This document shows positions 49,269 to 57,688 of a stretch of 64,000 bases of DNA, in pieces; the first letter of the stretch is position 1, and each line of letters begins with the position of its first letter. A program made the translations under genes and the position numbers. Source of the stretch: Candidatus Leptovillus gracilis (GTDB lineage: Bacteria > Chloroflexota > Anaerolineae > Promineifilales > Promineifilaceae); contig JADJXA010000002.1 of NCBI GenBank assembly GCA_016716065.1, forward strand, positions 310,001 to 374,000, given 5' to 3'. Below the pieces are notes generated by a model. That model was not told where the DNA came from. It saw only the letters and a list, made by a program, of their open reading frames with translations, and did not search any database.

Positions 49269-50395
49269 TGGGGGTTGGCCGGTTCGGGAATTGTGTCTTG
49301 GGTATCGGATACATTCTCTGGGGCTGGTGGCCAGGGGGGAATGTCCATGATTTTGGCGTGGAGGTAGCGGCCGACGACGGCCGTTGACCCCATCACCGGC
49401 ACAATCATCAACGCCGCCAAAATGCCGGCCAAAGACAACGAAGCAATGATGGCCACAAACACCACGCCAGGGTGGATGTTCATAGATTGTCCCATCACGC
49501 GCGGCCGCAGCCAGATATTTTCCAACATTTGCACCAGGCTGAAAATAGCCAGTACCAACAGCATAAACCACAACGGCGAGATAGGTAGAAAAGACGAACC
49601 GGCAAAATAGGCCACAATGGCCGCTGCCACCATGACAAATGCCGGGCCAATGGTCAAAATCACGTCAAAAATGGCTGCCAAAACGCCAAATGGCAGCGCT
49701 CCTGGCATGCCAACCATAAGCAGCAGCACGCCTGTCATGACGCCAACAATGAAGGAAAGGCGCAGTTGGCCGCGCAGGTAGCGCTGCCATACATCCCGTA
49801 TTTCCTGGTAGAGGCGGTGCGCGTCACCTGTGTAATCGGCTGGAACCAGACTGATGAGCCAATCGCGCAGCCGGGGCCAATCTTGCAGCAGATAATAGGT
49901 GGTAACCAAAATCACTAAAATCCAACCGAGATTGGTGGATGCAGCGCGCAGCCATTCGATCACAATATCTGGGCGGACAAATTCGGCGGATATGGCTGAC
50001 GCGCTTTCTACCAGAGCTGCCAGGGTAATCTGGTAGCCAAAGAAAGAAATAGGGTTCGAGAGCTGTTCTTCTATCCTGGGGGTTATTTGCTGTATCACAT
50101 CTTCTAATTCGATGGCCAGATTGCCGATCTGGTTGGGCGCTAACAGGGCCAGAGTGGCCGCAGCGCCGACAATGGCTGCGAAGGCCGTGAGATAAACGAT
50201 GAGTACCGACCAGGGGCGTTTGACCTTGTTGTAACTGTTGACCAGGGTGACGGCGGGGTTGAGCACATAGGCCAACAGCGCCGAAATTGCCATAGGCGCG
50301 ATCAGGTTGCTGGCGGCTACTACCAGGGCCACGATGGTAATGAGTACCAATATCAAGACAAGATAACGGGTTGTTTTACTCCAGCTTTTACTCAT
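49265..50395 (-). CDS. AI-2E-family transporter
   Basis: 376 residues, about eight membrane helices with a soluble stretch at about 85-150, the layout of the AI-2E/PerM family. Landmarks: PMAISALLAYVLNPAV, ILVTTYYLLQDWPRLRDWLI, LRGQLRLSFIVGVMTGVLL and LENIWLRPRVMGQSMNIHP near the C-terminus. Substrates in the family range from autoinducer-2 to ions; not predictable here. Confidence 0.9.
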   Translation of the reverse strand: MSKSWSKTTRYLVLILVLITIVALVVAASNLIAPMAISALLAYVLNPAVTLVNSYNKVKRPWSVLIVYLTAFAAIVGAAATLALLAPNQIGNLAIELEDVIQQITPRIEEQLSNPISFFGYQITLAALVESASAISAEFVRPDIVIEWLRAASTNLGWILVILVTTYYLLQDWPRLRDWLISLVPADYTGDAHRLYQEIRDVWQRYLRGQLRLSFIVGVMTGVLLLMVGMPGALPFGVLAAIFDVILTIGPAFVMVAAAIVAYFAGSSFLPISPLWFMLLVLAIFSLVQMLENIWLRPRVMGQSMNIHPGVVFVAIIASLSLAGILAALMIVPVMGSTAVVGRYLHAKIMDIPPWPPAPENVSDTQDTIPEPANPH

Positions 50396-50577
50396 AGATA
50401 GTCTGTGGGTTGTTTCATTTCAGTTAGAGGGACAGTGGATTGGCAGGATTTACAGATTTACTTCTCGACCGGTTTCAGCGGCGAATCCTATAGATCCGTG
50501 TTCACCGCCCTCTTTATTTTAACGCCAGAGAAAGGGTTGAACTTCTGGCTTAGCAGTCAACTGCTGACAGTATCTAC

Positions 50578-50714
50578 GTCTTTTGTCAGGCAATGCTGAC
50601 AAAAGACTTGTCAGAATGACAAGTCTTCGAAGAAGAATGATTCTCTGAGCTTTCCTGTGGCATACGAAAGGAGATTCTTCGCTCTGAAGCCGGATGGTCG
50701 AAGACTCCGCTCAG
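50578..50714. repeat. Dispersed hairpin and GAATGAC-type element
   Basis: 50578-50607 is GTCTTTTGTCAG ... CTGACAAAAGAC; 50616-50714 is a degenerate inverted-repeat element (CAGAATGAC ... GACTCCGCTCAGG) related to 16137, 26132 and 44641. The 473-bp spacer 50396-50868 holds only repeats. Confidence 0.6.
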
Positions 50715-50720
50715 GCTTGT

Positions 50721-50805
50721 CCTAAGTAATTGTCTAAGAATAACTTCCTGTTTTTTAGATTGGACCAATCTCCAAGATTGGTCCAATCTGGGCTATGTAA
50801 TTTCA
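50721..50805. repeat. Dispersed AGATTGGWCCAATCT element, copy 3
   Basis: Almost identical to the copy at 23651-23737, including CTTCCTGTTTTTTAGATTGG and both palindromes. Confidence 0.85.
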
Positions 50806-50868
50806 CTAAGAGAATACCAATATTACGGCTTTTACTCAAATTGGGTTGCGGCTGAAAAGGGAGGAGAT

Positions 50869-51489
50869 GTGTGGGTTTATTTATCGCAGGGGTTGGTATT
50901 GGGGTTTTCGGCGGCGGCGCAGCCGGGGCCGTTTCAGGCATATTTGTTGTCGCAGACGATGCGGAATGGGTGGCGGCGCACGTTGTCGGCGGCGTTTGCC
51001 CCGCTGATTAGTGATGGTCCCATCATTTTGCTGGTTTTGTTGGTGTTAACGCGCACGCCGGATTGGTTTTTGAATGGGATGCGGCTGTTGGGTGGTCTGT
51101 TTTTGTTGTATCTGGCGTGGGGGGCGTTTCAGGCGTTTCAGGCGGGGCAGGGGGTGGCGGTGACGGGAGACACGGCCGTTTCTCACAGCGTCTTCAAAGC
51201 GGCCCTGATGAATGCCCTTAGCCCCAACCCCTACATCTTTTGGGGAACCATTGGCGGTCCCATTCTCATCACCGCCTGGCGGCAGTCGCCGGCCTGGGGG
51301 GCGAGCTTTTTGCTGGGGTTCTATGGCACGTTGATCGGCGGATTTATCGCCTTCATCGCGCTGTTTGCCGTGACAAAAAGGCTGGACGACCGCTTGAGCC
51401 GGGTATTGAGCGGCGTATCGGCGTTGGCGCTGCTGCTGTTTGGCCTGTACCAATTGTGGTCTGGTGCGTTTGGCCTGGTTGGGAGTTGA
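50869..51489 (+). CDS. LysE-family exporter
   Basis: 206 residues, GTG start at 50869 behind GGGAGGAG. About six membrane helices. LysE/RhtB landmarks: LVLGFSAAAQPGPFQAYLLS, AAFAPLISDGPIILLVL, GGLFLLYLAWGAFQA and ALMNALSPNPYIFWGTIGG. Probably exports an amino acid or related solute. Confidence 0.9.
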   Translation: MWVYLSQGLVLGFSAAAQPGPFQAYLLSQTMRNGWRRTLSAAFAPLISDGPIILLVLLVLTRTPDWFLNGMRLLGGLFLLYLAWGAFQAFQAGQGVAVTGDTAVSHSVFKAALMNALSPNPYIFWGTIGGPILITAWRQSPAWGASFLLGFYGTLIGGFIAFIALFAVTKRLDDRLSRVLSGVSALALLLFGLYQLWSGAFGLVGS

Positions 51490-51501
51490 AACTAGGCGTT
51501 G

Positions 51502-52482
51502 TTATTCTCCGTTGTGGTGGACGTGCTGTACGTGATTCTTGTCCACCGATTTGACCAGTGAGGCCATGGAATAGATGAGCGAGCCGCCATGTTGGTCCAG
51601 GATACGCAGCCGCTCCAGCTCGGCCAGGCGCTCCATGTCGTCTGGGCTAAACTGGCTGACCACCAGGCGTAATTGTTCCAGCGCTTTGACGGCCGTCATT
51701 GTTTGCAGTTCGCGCTCGTGGGCTGCTTTTAAGGCATCCTCCACCTCTTGGGGCATAGTAATCGGGCCTATTTTGGTATCTACTGCGCTAATTTCTGGGA
51801 AACCAATGCCCTGAACGCGGCGGCTCACTTCCTCCCGCAGTTCTTTCTCCAGGTTTTTGATGGCATCCAGTTGGTACAGCTCGGCCACGCTTTTCTGCTC
51901 GACGATGTAGCGCAAGGAATGGACAACCCGGCCGCTGATCATGTTGCCAGAAAATTGGGGCAGCCCACGCGCCAACTTAAACTCCAGCCCTGGCCGGATG
52001 AGGACGGGGTCCATCAGATAGCCAAGGGACCAGTCAATGCGCAGTGGGATGCCTTCTTTGGTGCGCAGGCCGTCGGTATGCCCTTTGGCTGTTTGCGGCC
52101 GTTTGCTGATATGGTCCTGGACCTTTTCCTGGAGTGGATTGATGAAATGATGATAGGGGTGGTGGTTAAAAAACAGCCGGTTCATCAATCGGGTGGTGTG
52201 CAGGTTGAACGGCCGTCCGGGGGCAATCGGGCCGCTGGGCTTGGAATCAATGAAGTAGGCGAAATTATTGGTGTGCCGGTAGAAGATGACCGCCACAGCC
52301 ATCTCGTCTACGACGATCTGCCCGGCCTGGAAAAACAGCCCGGCCGCCAGCGCCAGCCATAAGAGCAGAATCAAAAGGATGGCGATGGGCAACGGCCAAT
52401 CTAACAAGACGAAGACGGCCGTAACTCCCGCCAGCGTCATTAACAAATAGCTGATGACCATAATGATGGACTGACGTGACAT
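51502..52482 (-). CDS. SPFH/Band 7-domain membrane protein
   Basis: 326 residues. Two N-terminal hydrophobic stretches (about 8-28 and 32-52), then an SPFH domain at about 55-250 (VVDEMAVAVIFYRHTNNFAYF, IVEQKSVAELYQLDAIKNLE) and a helical tail. SPFH proteins form membrane rings that organise lipid domains or regulate proteases. The His-rich motif NHHPYHHF near 105 is unusual. No NfeD or FtsH partner is near. Confidence 0.8.
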   Translation of the reverse strand: MSRQSIIMVISYLLMTLAGVTAVFVLLDWPLPIAILLILLLWLALAAGLFFQAGQIVVDEMAVAVIFYRHTNNFAYFIDSKPSGPIAPGRPFNLHTTRLMNRLFFNHHPYHHFINPLQEKVQDHISKRPQTAKGHTDGLRTKEGIPLRIDWSLGYLMDPVLIRPGLEFKLARGLPQFSGNMISGRVVHSLRYIVEQKSVAELYQLDAIKNLEKELREEVSRRVQGIGFPEISAVDTKIGPITMPQEVEDALKAAHERELQTMTAVKALEQLRLVVSQFSPDDMERLAELERLRILDQHGGSLIYSMASLVKSVDKNHVQHVHHNGE

Positions 52483-52746
52483 GTTTCCTCCCTGAGTGTG
52501 TGGCGTGAACCAAAACTTGCGAATCTATGACATGGCAAACCAGATTCGAATTGTGACTTGACACACCGGCAAGTTTAGCATAGTTTCGCCCACTTTCGCT
52601 ACGGGACTTTAGTCGTAACTAAGCGTTCGGCCGTCGGCGGGGCAGCTCCGATTGTTTCTGTTACACTCCGGTCTATTCCCTGTTGGTCTACCGACTGGTA
52701 CAGTGTCAGCCAACCAATAACCTATTCAGTTACGAGGAAAAAAGCA

Positions 52747-53709
52747 GTGCATAACAACAAGCGCCATTTAGGACAATCGCCGATTCAAATCACCCCAATT
52801 GGGTTGGGGGCCTGGCAGTTTTCTGAGGGTCAGGGCTTTACCGGGTTTGTATGGGATTCATTAACGGCCGAGGATACGGCCGAGATCGTTAAGGTGACTT
52901 TAGCCGGGGGAATCAACTGGTTTGATACGGCCGAAATATATGGTAACGGCCGTTCCGAACGCGGTCTGGCGCGGGCATTGCAGCAGGCCGGGCAAAACAA
53001 TGGCGATGTCGTCGTCGCCACCAAATGGAATCCCCTCCTGCGCCGCGCCAATTCTATCGGCCAAACCATCCATGAACGGATTAACAATCTGGCGCCTTAC
53101 GCCATAGACCTGCACCAGGTCCACAACCCGGCTTCCTTTTCGACGCCCGAAGCGGAAATGGATGCCATGGCCGATTTGTTGGAAACGGGCCAGATTCGCG
53201 CCGTTGGCGTTAGCAATTTCCCGGCCAAAATGATGGTGCGCGCCCATGACCGCCTCTACCAGCGCGGCCATTTTTTGGCGTCTAACCAGATGAAATACAG
53301 CCTGTTGGACCGGCGCATCGAGCGTAATGGTGTGCTGGAATGGGCTAAAAAGCTGGGGATTACCATCATCGCCTATTCGCCGCTGGAGATGGGTTTGTTG
53401 TCGGGCAAATTTCACGCCAACCCGGAATTGTTGGACGGCCGTCCACGCGGCCGTCGTCTGCAACTGCGCCGCAAAATCGAACAAAGCCGCCCGTTGGTAG
53501 AGGGCTTAACGGCCGTTGCCGCGCAGCATGGCGTCTCTACGTCTCAGGTGGCCCTCAACTGGCTGATCAACTTCCACGGCGAAACAATCGTCGCCATTCC
53601 CGGAGCCAGCAAACCGCGCCACGCCCAGGAAAACGCCGGAGCAATGGCCTTTAGCCTCAGCCCGGCCGAGATGAGCCAGATCGATCAGTTATCACGTCAA
53701 TTTCTTTAG
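52747..53709 (+). CDS. Aldo/keto reductase 1
   Basis: 320 residues, GTG start with GAGGAAA upstream. TIM-barrel NAD(P)H oxidoreductase: catalytic Asp/Tyr in NWFDTAEIYGNGRSERGLA, Lys in VVVATKW, His in DLHQVHNP, cofactor site near IPGASKPRHAQENAGA. Substrate unknown. Single gene facing the ArsR-type gene convergently. Confidence 0.92.
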   Translation: MHNNKRHLGQSPIQITPIGLGAWQFSEGQGFTGFVWDSLTAEDTAEIVKVTLAGGINWFDTAEIYGNGRSERGLARALQQAGQNNGDVVVATKWNPLLRRANSIGQTIHERINNLAPYAIDLHQVHNPASFSTPEAEMDAMADLLETGQIRAVGVSNFPAKMMVRAHDRLYQRGHFLASNQMKYSLLDRRIERNGVLEWAKKLGITIIAYSPLEMGLLSGKFHANPELLDGRPRGRRLQLRRKIEQSRPLVEGLTAVAAQHGVSTSQVALNWLINFHGETIVAIPGASKPRHAQENAGAMAFSLSPAEMSQIDQLSRQFL

Positions 53710-53730
53710 AAAACCTGGCAGCTCTATTGG

Positions 53731-54804
53731 TTAATCGTCGGTCAGCCCTTTATCCAGATACAATGTCAGCAAGGCAAAGGCTTCATCAATCGCTTCGCGC
53801 CGCGCCTGGTACTGCTTCCCTTCATGTTCCAGGGTCAGGTGAACCAGCCGGGCCAGGCGTAAGGCGTGCAAATGATGGACGACAGTGGGTGGGCGCAGCC
53901 GCAAGCGGCGCGCCAATTCCGCCGGGGTTAACGGCTCTTCAGAGAGATAGCGCAAAATACGCAGCCGCGTCGGATCGGCCAGCGCCTTCAAGGTTTGGAA
54001 GAGGACATCGGGAACCATCGCTCCTGGGACCAATGAAGCGTCATCTGGGCGACCGCCAAAAAGAAAGATAGCCCGCCCTTCATCAATTTTGCCCATGATC
54101 AGCAGCGGGTCCACCCAGAATGAAGGCGCCAGAATCAACTCTGCCACCTCCATTTCTTCGGTCAGACGCACGCCCTGAGAAAGCGCCTCGATTAATTCGG
54201 GCAGTTCCAGCGTAGCGGCTAAATTTTGGGCGCGCAGCAAAGCGCTTTCCAGCGCCGGCCGGATGCGCGTCTCTTCCTCAGCAAAAAAAACTTCCTGGTA
54301 TACCCGCAAACCGGCCAACAAGCCCTCGCCAAATTCCGCTCCCAGCGCGCATAAATTAAGCATGTTGACTGCTTTTTCTTTAATTTCTTTTGGCGGCAAC
54401 TTCGCGCCCCAATGCGCCTGGTAGCCGATTTGTATCTGCCTTAGATCCTCCTCATTCCAGGCGCCACGAGCGGCCACTGCTCGCATCAATTCGCGGCTGT
54501 CGGCCGGTGTGAAGGGTGATTGGATGAAGATTTCCAGCCGGTCCTGCGCTGGCATGGTCGCCAGCGTTTGAATGACCACATCGCCATTCTTGGGCGCGGG
54601 CAGTGTATAAATCCAGTGCAGCGGCCAGTTGATGGTTGCTACGATGGTTTGCAGCGCGTCGCGCTCGGCGGCCGGCAAGCGAGAGCGCACGCCGGCCGCC
54701 CAGGCGCCGCGCAGGCCAAATTTGTCTGGATTGTGCAGCACATCCAGGCTGATGAACATGTCGTAAGCTGTGCCAATGTCCCAAAGCAGTGTTGGCGTCC
54801 GCAT
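53731..54804 (-). CDS. ArsR-type winged-helix regulator with large N-terminal domain
   Basis: 357 residues. The C-terminal part (about 270-345) is an ArsR-like winged helix: LKALADPTRLRILRYLSEEP followed by LTPAELARRLRLRPPTVVHHLHALRLARLV. No metal-binding CxC is visible in the recognition helix region. The 260-residue N-terminal domain (LLWDIGTAYDMFISLDVLHN) is helical and unrecognised; it may bind a ligand. It lies 169 bp downstream of the small gene at 54974-55216, same strand, and is a candidate for binding the operators at 55264. Confidence 0.85.
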   Translation of the reverse strand: MRTPTLLWDIGTAYDMFISLDVLHNPDKFGLRGAWAAGVRSRLPAAERDALQTIVATINWPLHWIYTLPAPKNGDVVIQTLATMPAQDRLEIFIQSPFTPADSRELMRAVAARGAWNEEDLRQIQIGYQAHWGAKLPPKEIKEKAVNMLNLCALGAEFGEGLLAGLRVYQEVFFAEEETRIRPALESALLRAQNLAATLELPELIEALSQGVRLTEEMEVAELILAPSFWVDPLLIMGKIDEGRAIFLFGGRPDDASLVPGAMVPDVLFQTLKALADPTRLRILRYLSEEPLTPAELARRLRLRPPTVVHHLHALRLARLVHLTLEHEGKQYQARREAIDEAFALLTLYLDKGLTDD

Positions 54805-54922
54805 GGCTTTCTTTTACCTCTATGAAAATCCCCAAGAGCCTCTTTCTATTATGCTTCCATTGTAGCAAGAAACGTTTGTTCCTGTTAGCCATTGGCCGGT
54901 ATTTGGGGTGGGAGCGTGGAGT

Positions 54923-54957
54923 GCGCGGGCTTCCTGCCAGTGTTTGGAAGCCCGCGC
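54923..54957 (-). terminator. Hairpin after the small gene
   Basis: GCGCGGGCTTCC pairs with GGAAGCCCGCGC around an 11-base loop, just past the stop of the 54974 gene; the T-run is missing on the minus strand, so termination may be partial. Confidence 0.5.
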
Positions 54958-54973
54958 TTAGGGGTGGGGAGTG

Positions 54974-55216
54974 TCAGGCGTCGCAGCGCATGTTGGTGGG
55001 GGTTGGTAAGGACGTAACGGCCGTACTCGCCTGCGCCTTTTCTTTTAGCGCTGAGCCAAGCGTGATAAAAAACTGGCCGCTGCCCATGAATACTCTATCG
55101 CGCCACGTTTTTTCTACCGACTCGGCTAAGACCGGGTATGGCGCTGGTTTTGGCGGGTTGACCGGGTAACTGAACGGGCTAAAAAAGTCATTTTTGTTCG
55201 GATTTTCTAAAAACAT
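54974..55216 (-). CDS. Small protein of unknown function under a triple operator
   Basis: 80 residues from ATG 55216, which has GGAG 6 bp upstream; earlier starts at 55228 and GTG 55249 are possible. N-terminus NPNKNDFFSPFSYPVNPPKP is Pro/Phe/Asn-rich, then a short helix (VLAESVEKTWRDRVFM) and a Ser/Ala-rich end. I do not recognise it. A full sigma70-type promoter and three palindromes precede it, so expression is clearly regulated. Confidence 0.6.
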   Translation of the reverse strand: MFLENPNKNDFFSPFSYPVNPPKPAPYPVLAESVEKTWRDRVFMGSGQFFITLGSALKEKAQASTAVTSLPTPTNMRCDA

Positions 55217-55263
55217 CGTAAACTCCATTTCTGGCAACCGACTCGTCACCAGAACAAAACACG

Positions 55264-55336
55264 TTAGAGATTTATCTAATATGTTAGATGATTGTCTAAT
55301 ACATTAGATGATAATCTAATATCATGCGCTTGTCAA
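55264..55336 (-). promoter_or_regulatory. Promoter with three 20-bp-spaced operator palindromes
   Basis: -35 TTGACA (55336-55331) and -10 TATCAT (55313-55308) on the minus strand, spacer 17 bp. Three 16-bp palindromes TTAGA-N6-TCTAA lie at 55264-55279, 55284-55299 and 55304-55319, exactly 20 bp apart, that is on the same face of the helix. The upstream-most covers the -10 box. This is a repressor-type layout; the binding protein is unknown, and the ArsR-type protein two genes down is one candidate. Confidence 0.8.
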
Positions 55337-55425
55337 GAGCCTTTTTTCAATTTTTCAATGGATTGGTGAGTTCCTCTTGACATGTCAGCCCTATACCGAT
55401 TATCTTTACGCACAGCATATGATTA

Positions 55426-55457
55426 GACCTGACGGGTTTCCCAAACCGTGTCAGCTC
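55426..55457. repeat. Inverted-repeat element (GACCTGACA family), second copy
   Basis: GACCTGACGGGTTT, CCC, AAACCGTGTCAGCTC: imperfect stem, related to 9718-9749. Confidence 0.55.
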
Positions 55458-55490
55458 AAGATGGAATCTAATTTTTCAGACCTAAATAAC

Positions 55491-55550
55491 GTCTAGGAAT
55501 AGCTTCCTGTTTTTTAGATTGGTCCAATCTGGGCCATGTAATTTCTAGAT
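55491..55550. repeat. Dispersed AGATTGGWCCAATCT element, copy 4 (short)
   Basis: Has CTTCCTGTTTTTTAGATTGG and GGGCCATGTAATTTCTAGATG like the copy at 23651 but only one palindrome, as expected if recombination between the two palindromes removed one. Confidence 0.8.
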
Positions 55551-55594
55551 GAACACTAAAGGTGTCTGAGTTTTTGTAAAAGGAACCCAAACCC

Positions 55595-57334
55595 ATGTTG
55601 AAAGCGCTTAATTGTCCCTCTTGTCATGCCAGCCTCGATCTGCCGGAAACTCTGACGCAGCCGACCATTAAATGCCCGTATTGCAACACGACGGCCATTG
55701 TGCCAGAAGAATTACGCCACAGCGGCAAAGGGTTGGCCGCCACCACCGACGCTGACAAAATCCTTGAGGAAGTGCTGCAGTTAATTCTGAACGATGAAAA
55801 AATCGAGGCCATCAAACGCTACCGCGAATTTTTCCGCGTGGATCTAAAAACTGCCAAAGATTCGGTGGAGGCGTTGGAAATGGGTTGGAGCGAGCAGGCG
55901 GCTGTCGGCGTTAACATCAACCCGTCGGTGCAAAAAAGCGCTGGCTGCGCTGGCGGCTTTTTTGTGTTTATAGCACTCCTGGTATTGGTTATTGGTGGCG
56001 CTGGCGCATTTCTCTATTTGATGGCGGCTCCAACCGAGAGCACTATCAGCGAGGCCATCAGCATTATTTCCCAGGAAGTGGGGCAGGGGGCCATCGTGCC
56101 CAGCAATGTGCGTTTGAATGGGCCGGAACTGCTGCTGCCGGTGGGCGACGGCCGTTTAGCCGATGTCGCCTATACCAGCCGTGACTTTGATGAGGAAACG
56201 ATGTGGGTGAGTTACTTTGACGGAGCTGCTGGCGTCACGCGCTGGCGCAGCGCCTCGTTTGCCGATAAGTTAGGCGCGCAATCCCTGTATGCCGATGAGC
56301 AGTATATTTATTACATCAGCGACAACAAGTTGACGGCGCTGAACCGCAGCGACGGCCGTACCGTCTGGCAAACCACCCTCAGCGACCGCCTACCCTACAC
56401 CTGTACCAATACCTGCATCTTGTCGTTTGGCGATCGGTTGGTAGTACAAACGCTGGATAACAAACTGCACGGCCTGAACAGCGCCACTGGCGAGGTGGTG
56501 TGGGATACGGGCCTGGACCTGTCGTCGCCGCGCGGGCTGTGGCGGGTGGGCGAATGGACGGCCGTTCTCACCGACAACGCCGACAATGGTGGTGGCCTGG
56601 ACTTGTTCGAGCCGGCCAACGGCCGTCTGGCGCAGCGCATCGAACCGCGCTGCGATCATCCCAACTTCTCCGACCAGGAACCTTCCTTTACCGATCCCAT
56701 TTTGGTGGATGAAACAGACCAGAGCGTCTACTTCATCTTCGGCTTTTTTAATCCGCTGTGCATCCAAAAATGGAACTACGCCACCAACACCCAGGCGTGG
56801 AACACATTCATAGACAAGGGCTTACCCCCCAGTGACGCCGTGTTTACCCAGGACGCCAACAATCTCTACTACAATACCGGCGACCGCCAGGTGGTGGCTG
56901 CCGCTAAAAGCGATGGTGCGGTACGGCCGTTAATCGAAGATGCGGCCTATTATCTGCTGCCGCAAACCACGCGCAGCAATGTGTTACTGGTCAAAACGAT
57001 TCGTTCGGTGGGCAGCCGCCGGGAAGAATTGTGGGGCGTAGACGTAAGCAGCGGCGGCGCTTTGTGGAAATTTGTGCCCCAGGCTGATAAAGAGATGGCA
57101 GTTGGTTCGCTCGATGTGGTCCATGCCAGCAGCCCTGGTTATTGGACAGCCCAGCCTTCACTCAGCGGCGTTCGTTTGCTGCAAGCGCGGCAAGACCCTA
57201 CGCGCCTGGTTTTGGAGACGTTGGGCCTGCGCGACGGCGCCAGCAGCGGCCAAAAGAGCTGCCCATCCTGGCTACGACTGCCTCGTCCTATTGGTTTTCG
57301 CTCATTGGCTGGGATGGTGATGTGGCCTGGGTAG
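55595..57334 (+). CDS. Zinc-ribbon/L7-L12-like/PQQ beta-propeller membrane protein (3' frameshift; true end probably 57402)
   Basis: Domains in order: zinc ribbon CPSCHASLDL ... CPYCNTTAIV (7-38); a helical segment resembling the L7/L12 C-terminal domain (EAIKRYREFFRVDLKTAKDS, about 70-95); one membrane helix (GGFFVFIALLVLVIGGAGAF, about 120-140); then a WD/PQQ-like beta-propeller outside the membrane (GRTVWQTTL, LNSATGEVVWDTGLD, GVDVSSGGALWKF). The frame breaks near 57259 (CAAAAGAGCTG lacks a base); restored, it ends ELPILATTASSYWFSL ... ATGEIITRVR at 57402. Function unknown. Confidence 0.8.
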   Translation: MLKALNCPSCHASLDLPETLTQPTIKCPYCNTTAIVPEELRHSGKGLAATTDADKILEEVLQLILNDEKIEAIKRYREFFRVDLKTAKDSVEALEMGWSEQAAVGVNINPSVQKSAGCAGGFFVFIALLVLVIGGAGAFLYLMAAPTESTISEAISIISQEVGQGAIVPSNVRLNGPELLLPVGDGRLADVAYTSRDFDEETMWVSYFDGAAGVTRWRSASFADKLGAQSLYADEQYIYYISDNKLTALNRSDGRTVWQTTLSDRLPYTCTNTCILSFGDRLVVQTLDNKLHGLNSATGEVVWDTGLDLSSPRGLWRVGEWTAVLTDNADNGGGLDLFEPANGRLAQRIEPRCDHPNFSDQEPSFTDPILVDETDQSVYFIFGFFNPLCIQKWNYATNTQAWNTFIDKGLPPSDAVFTQDANNLYYNTGDRQVVAAAKSDGAVRPLIEDAAYYLLPQTTRSNVLLVKTIRSVGSRREELWGVDVSSGGALWKFVPQADKEMAVGSLDVVHASSPGYWTAQPSLSGVRLLQARQDPTRLVLETLGLRDGASSGQKSCPSWLRLPRPIGFRSLAGMVMWPG

Positions 57335-57402
57335 AGGTTGATTTGAGCCAGATTTGGGCTGTGGATACGGCCACGGGCGAAATCATCACCCGCGTTCGCT
57401 GA

Positions 57403-57432
57403 CCAATCCTTCGGCAAGCTCAGGACCAATCG
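57403..57432. repeat. 30-bp dispersed repeat, copy 2
   Basis: Identical to 12545-12574; begins right at the (restored) end of the PQQ-protein gene. Confidence 0.7.
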
Positions 57433-57683
57433 TTAATCTCCCGGCGTTCTTGTTGCCCGATATAGATTAACGATTCCAGGTCTTCGCTGTCCTGGGGCCG
57501 GTGCAGCCAACGCCTCTTCAAGCCATGGTTGGCTGCCGATTAACAGGTCAATTTCCACGCCATCGGGTCACTGTAAGATGTACCTGGGAATGGACAAAGG
57601 CTGCAACACTTTGTAACCGGCCGATTTCAGACGCAAGAGTACGGCCGTTTCGTCTTCGGCGCGAATCAAAATATCCAGACACC
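57425..57683 (-). pseudogene. Decayed nucleotidyltransferase-like gene
   Basis: Minus-strand translation in shifting frames gives LDILIRAEDETAVLLRLKSA, then after a TGA PDGVEIDLLIGSQPWLEEAL, then DSEDLESLIYIGQQERREI. The D-x-D-[IL]-L-[IV] pattern and 'DGVEIDLLIG' resemble nucleotidyltransferases of the AbiEii/DUF6036 kind. Stops, frameshifts and missing ends make it a remnant. Confidence 0.55.
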
Positions 57684-57688
57684 TGCCA

